Below are positions 8,627 through 8,991 of a stretch of DNA of 8,991 nt, piece by piece. The stretch's first letter is position 1. Each line of letters starts with the position of its first letter. The DNA comes from RYN-431 sp036388295 (GTDB lineage: Bacteria; Planctomycetota; Phycisphaerae; Tepidisphaerales; Tepidisphaeraceae), in the NCBI GenBank assembly GCA_036388295.1, contig DASVSC010000161.1, forward strand, positions 1 to 8,991. The letters are read 5' to 3'. The notes beneath the pieces are model-generated. The model was not told where the DNA came from. It saw only the letters and a list, made by a program, of their open reading frames with translations, and searched no databases. A program made the position numbers and the translations under genes.

Positions 8627-8703
8627 AGAGAGCCGCCGGACTCCGTCCGGCTTTTTGCCCGTCGAAGCGTGCAGGAAGACCGGACAGAGTCCGGTCGCTC
8701 TCT
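8627..8703. repeat. Second double-hairpin inverted repeat, REP-like
   Basis: Arms 8627-8651 and 8679-8703 are inverted copies of each other, 21 of 25 bases matching, around a 27-base spacer. Each arm contains a perfect hairpin with a three-base loop: GCCGGAC/GTCCGGC (8635-8641 and 8645-8651) and GACCGGAC/GTCCGGTC (8678-8685 and 8689-8696). AGAGAG/CTCTCT forms the outer foot, and GTTGAGAG at 8613-8620 can extend pairing with 8700-8707. The sequence is unrelated to the element at 26-80, but the geometry is the same. It lacks the GTAG foot. It fills the divergent gap between serS and the small basic ORF. Confidence 0.72.
8635..8656 (+). terminator. Terminator-shaped hairpin inside the repeat
   Basis: A perfect 7-bp G+C-rich stem with a TCC loop is followed directly by TTTTT (8652-8656), the form of an intrinsic terminator on the plus strand. 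No plus-strand gene ends upstream of it, since serS runs the other way, so it would only stop antisense or upstream read-through before the 48-residue ORF. It may be just a by-product of the repeat. Confidence 0.3.
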
Positions 8704-8792
8704 CAACCCAGCGCGACCCGCTCCGCGTCTCGCACGTGAATATTATCGGATGTCACGCCAGCACTGAAAAAGCGTGTTATCCGTTAGGGGTT

Positions 8793-8801
8793 TGCTAAAG
8801 T
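8793..8801 (+). promoter_or_regulatory. Candidate extended -10 for the small basic ORF
   Basis: TTGCTAAAGT contains TG-C-TAAAGT: an extended -10 with hexamer 8796-8801 (4/6). No good -35 is visible at 16-18 bases. The predicted start near 8808 would give a leader of about 20 bases that includes the Shine-Dalgarno. It resembles the TTGTARAAT motif before gcvP and the small ORF. Confidence 0.28.
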
Positions 8802-8826
8802 GCCGCCGTCTTAACGAAGGAGTCTG

Positions 8827-8973
8827 ATGAGCAAGACGATTTACCGCAGTGTGACCGCCAAGCGGCGTACGTCGCGGCCCAAATCGAAGCGGGCGGCCGC
8901 CCCGTTCACGGGGATGCTGGCACGGCTGCAGACGGCGTCGCTGGCCCTCAGCGCCGCCCGCGGCCGCCGTTGA
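8827..8973 (+). CDS. Small highly basic protein, 48 residues, unknown
   Basis: I do not recognise it. The frame ATG 8827 to TGA 8971-8973 encodes 48 residues with 9 Arg, 4 Lys and no Asp or Glu. The N-terminal half is polar and basic (T-A-K-R-R-T-S-R-P-K-S-K-R, residues 10-22). A mildly amphipathic stretch follows (GMLARLQTASLALSAA, 29-44), then a basic end (RGRR). GAAGGAG at 8816-8822, four bases before the ATG, is the strongest Shine-Dalgarno in the window and the main reason for calling it. Such composition fits nucleic-acid or ribosome binding, or a small membrane-active peptide; nothing decides between these. An alternative is a chance ORF in G+C-rich sequence. The gene is divergent from serS and the window ends 18 bases after its stop. 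Confidence 0.55.
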   Translation: MSKTIYRSVTAKRRTSRPKSKRAAAPFTGMLARLQTASLALSAARGRR

Positions 8974-8991
8974 ACGCGGTCTTTTCTCGCA

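Overview
The window is G+C-rich bacterial chromosome, nearly all of it coding. Several things suggest a Planctomycetota member, perhaps in or near Phycisphaerae. These are the fused GcvP, a small protein of a type I associate with planctomycete genomes, a fucose-isomerase-like enzyme beside an RbsD/FucU mutarotase, a DUF2752 membrane protein beside a three-helix partner, and GTAG-footed palindromic repeats. The lineage is inferred from gene style only, because there is no rRNA or other marker here.

Layout. Bases 1-207 hold a REP-like double hairpin (26-80) and a candidate sigma70 promoter for gcvP. Bases 208-3063 (+) encode the full-length, single-chain glycine decarboxylase P protein. A small, clearly less G+C-rich ORF (3093-3353, +) follows and may have its own promoter and a leaderless start. 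It meets tail to tail, with no bases between, an RbsD/FucU-family sugar mutarotase (3354-3797, -). A 96-bp divergent intergenic region separates the mutarotase from an L-fucose-isomerase-like enzyme (3894-5561, +). The two probably form a deoxysugar/pentose entry module: anomer interconversion, then aldose-ketose isomerisation. The isomerase in turn abuts, again with no gap, a minus-strand block that reads serS (8542-7250), DUF2752 membrane protein (7253-6765, overlapping serS by 4 bp as GTGA), three-helix small membrane protein (6728-6456), then exported endonuclease/exonuclease/phosphatase-fold protein (6449-5562). The tight spacing makes this a likely transcription unit led by seryl-tRNA synthetase. 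Bases 8543-8826 hold a second double-hairpin repeat of different sequence but the same geometry. The window ends with a 48-residue, highly basic small ORF (8827-8973, +) carrying the best Shine-Dalgarno sequence seen here.

Most of this is housekeeping and sugar metabolism. I see no defence system, phage, transposase, CRISPR array, tRNA or rRNA. The points most worth a second look are the two REP-like elements with shared geometry, a recurring TTGTARAAT -10 motif with a possible leaderless gene, the serS-led membrane/exported-protein operon, the zero-gap convergent junctions, and the small basic ORF.
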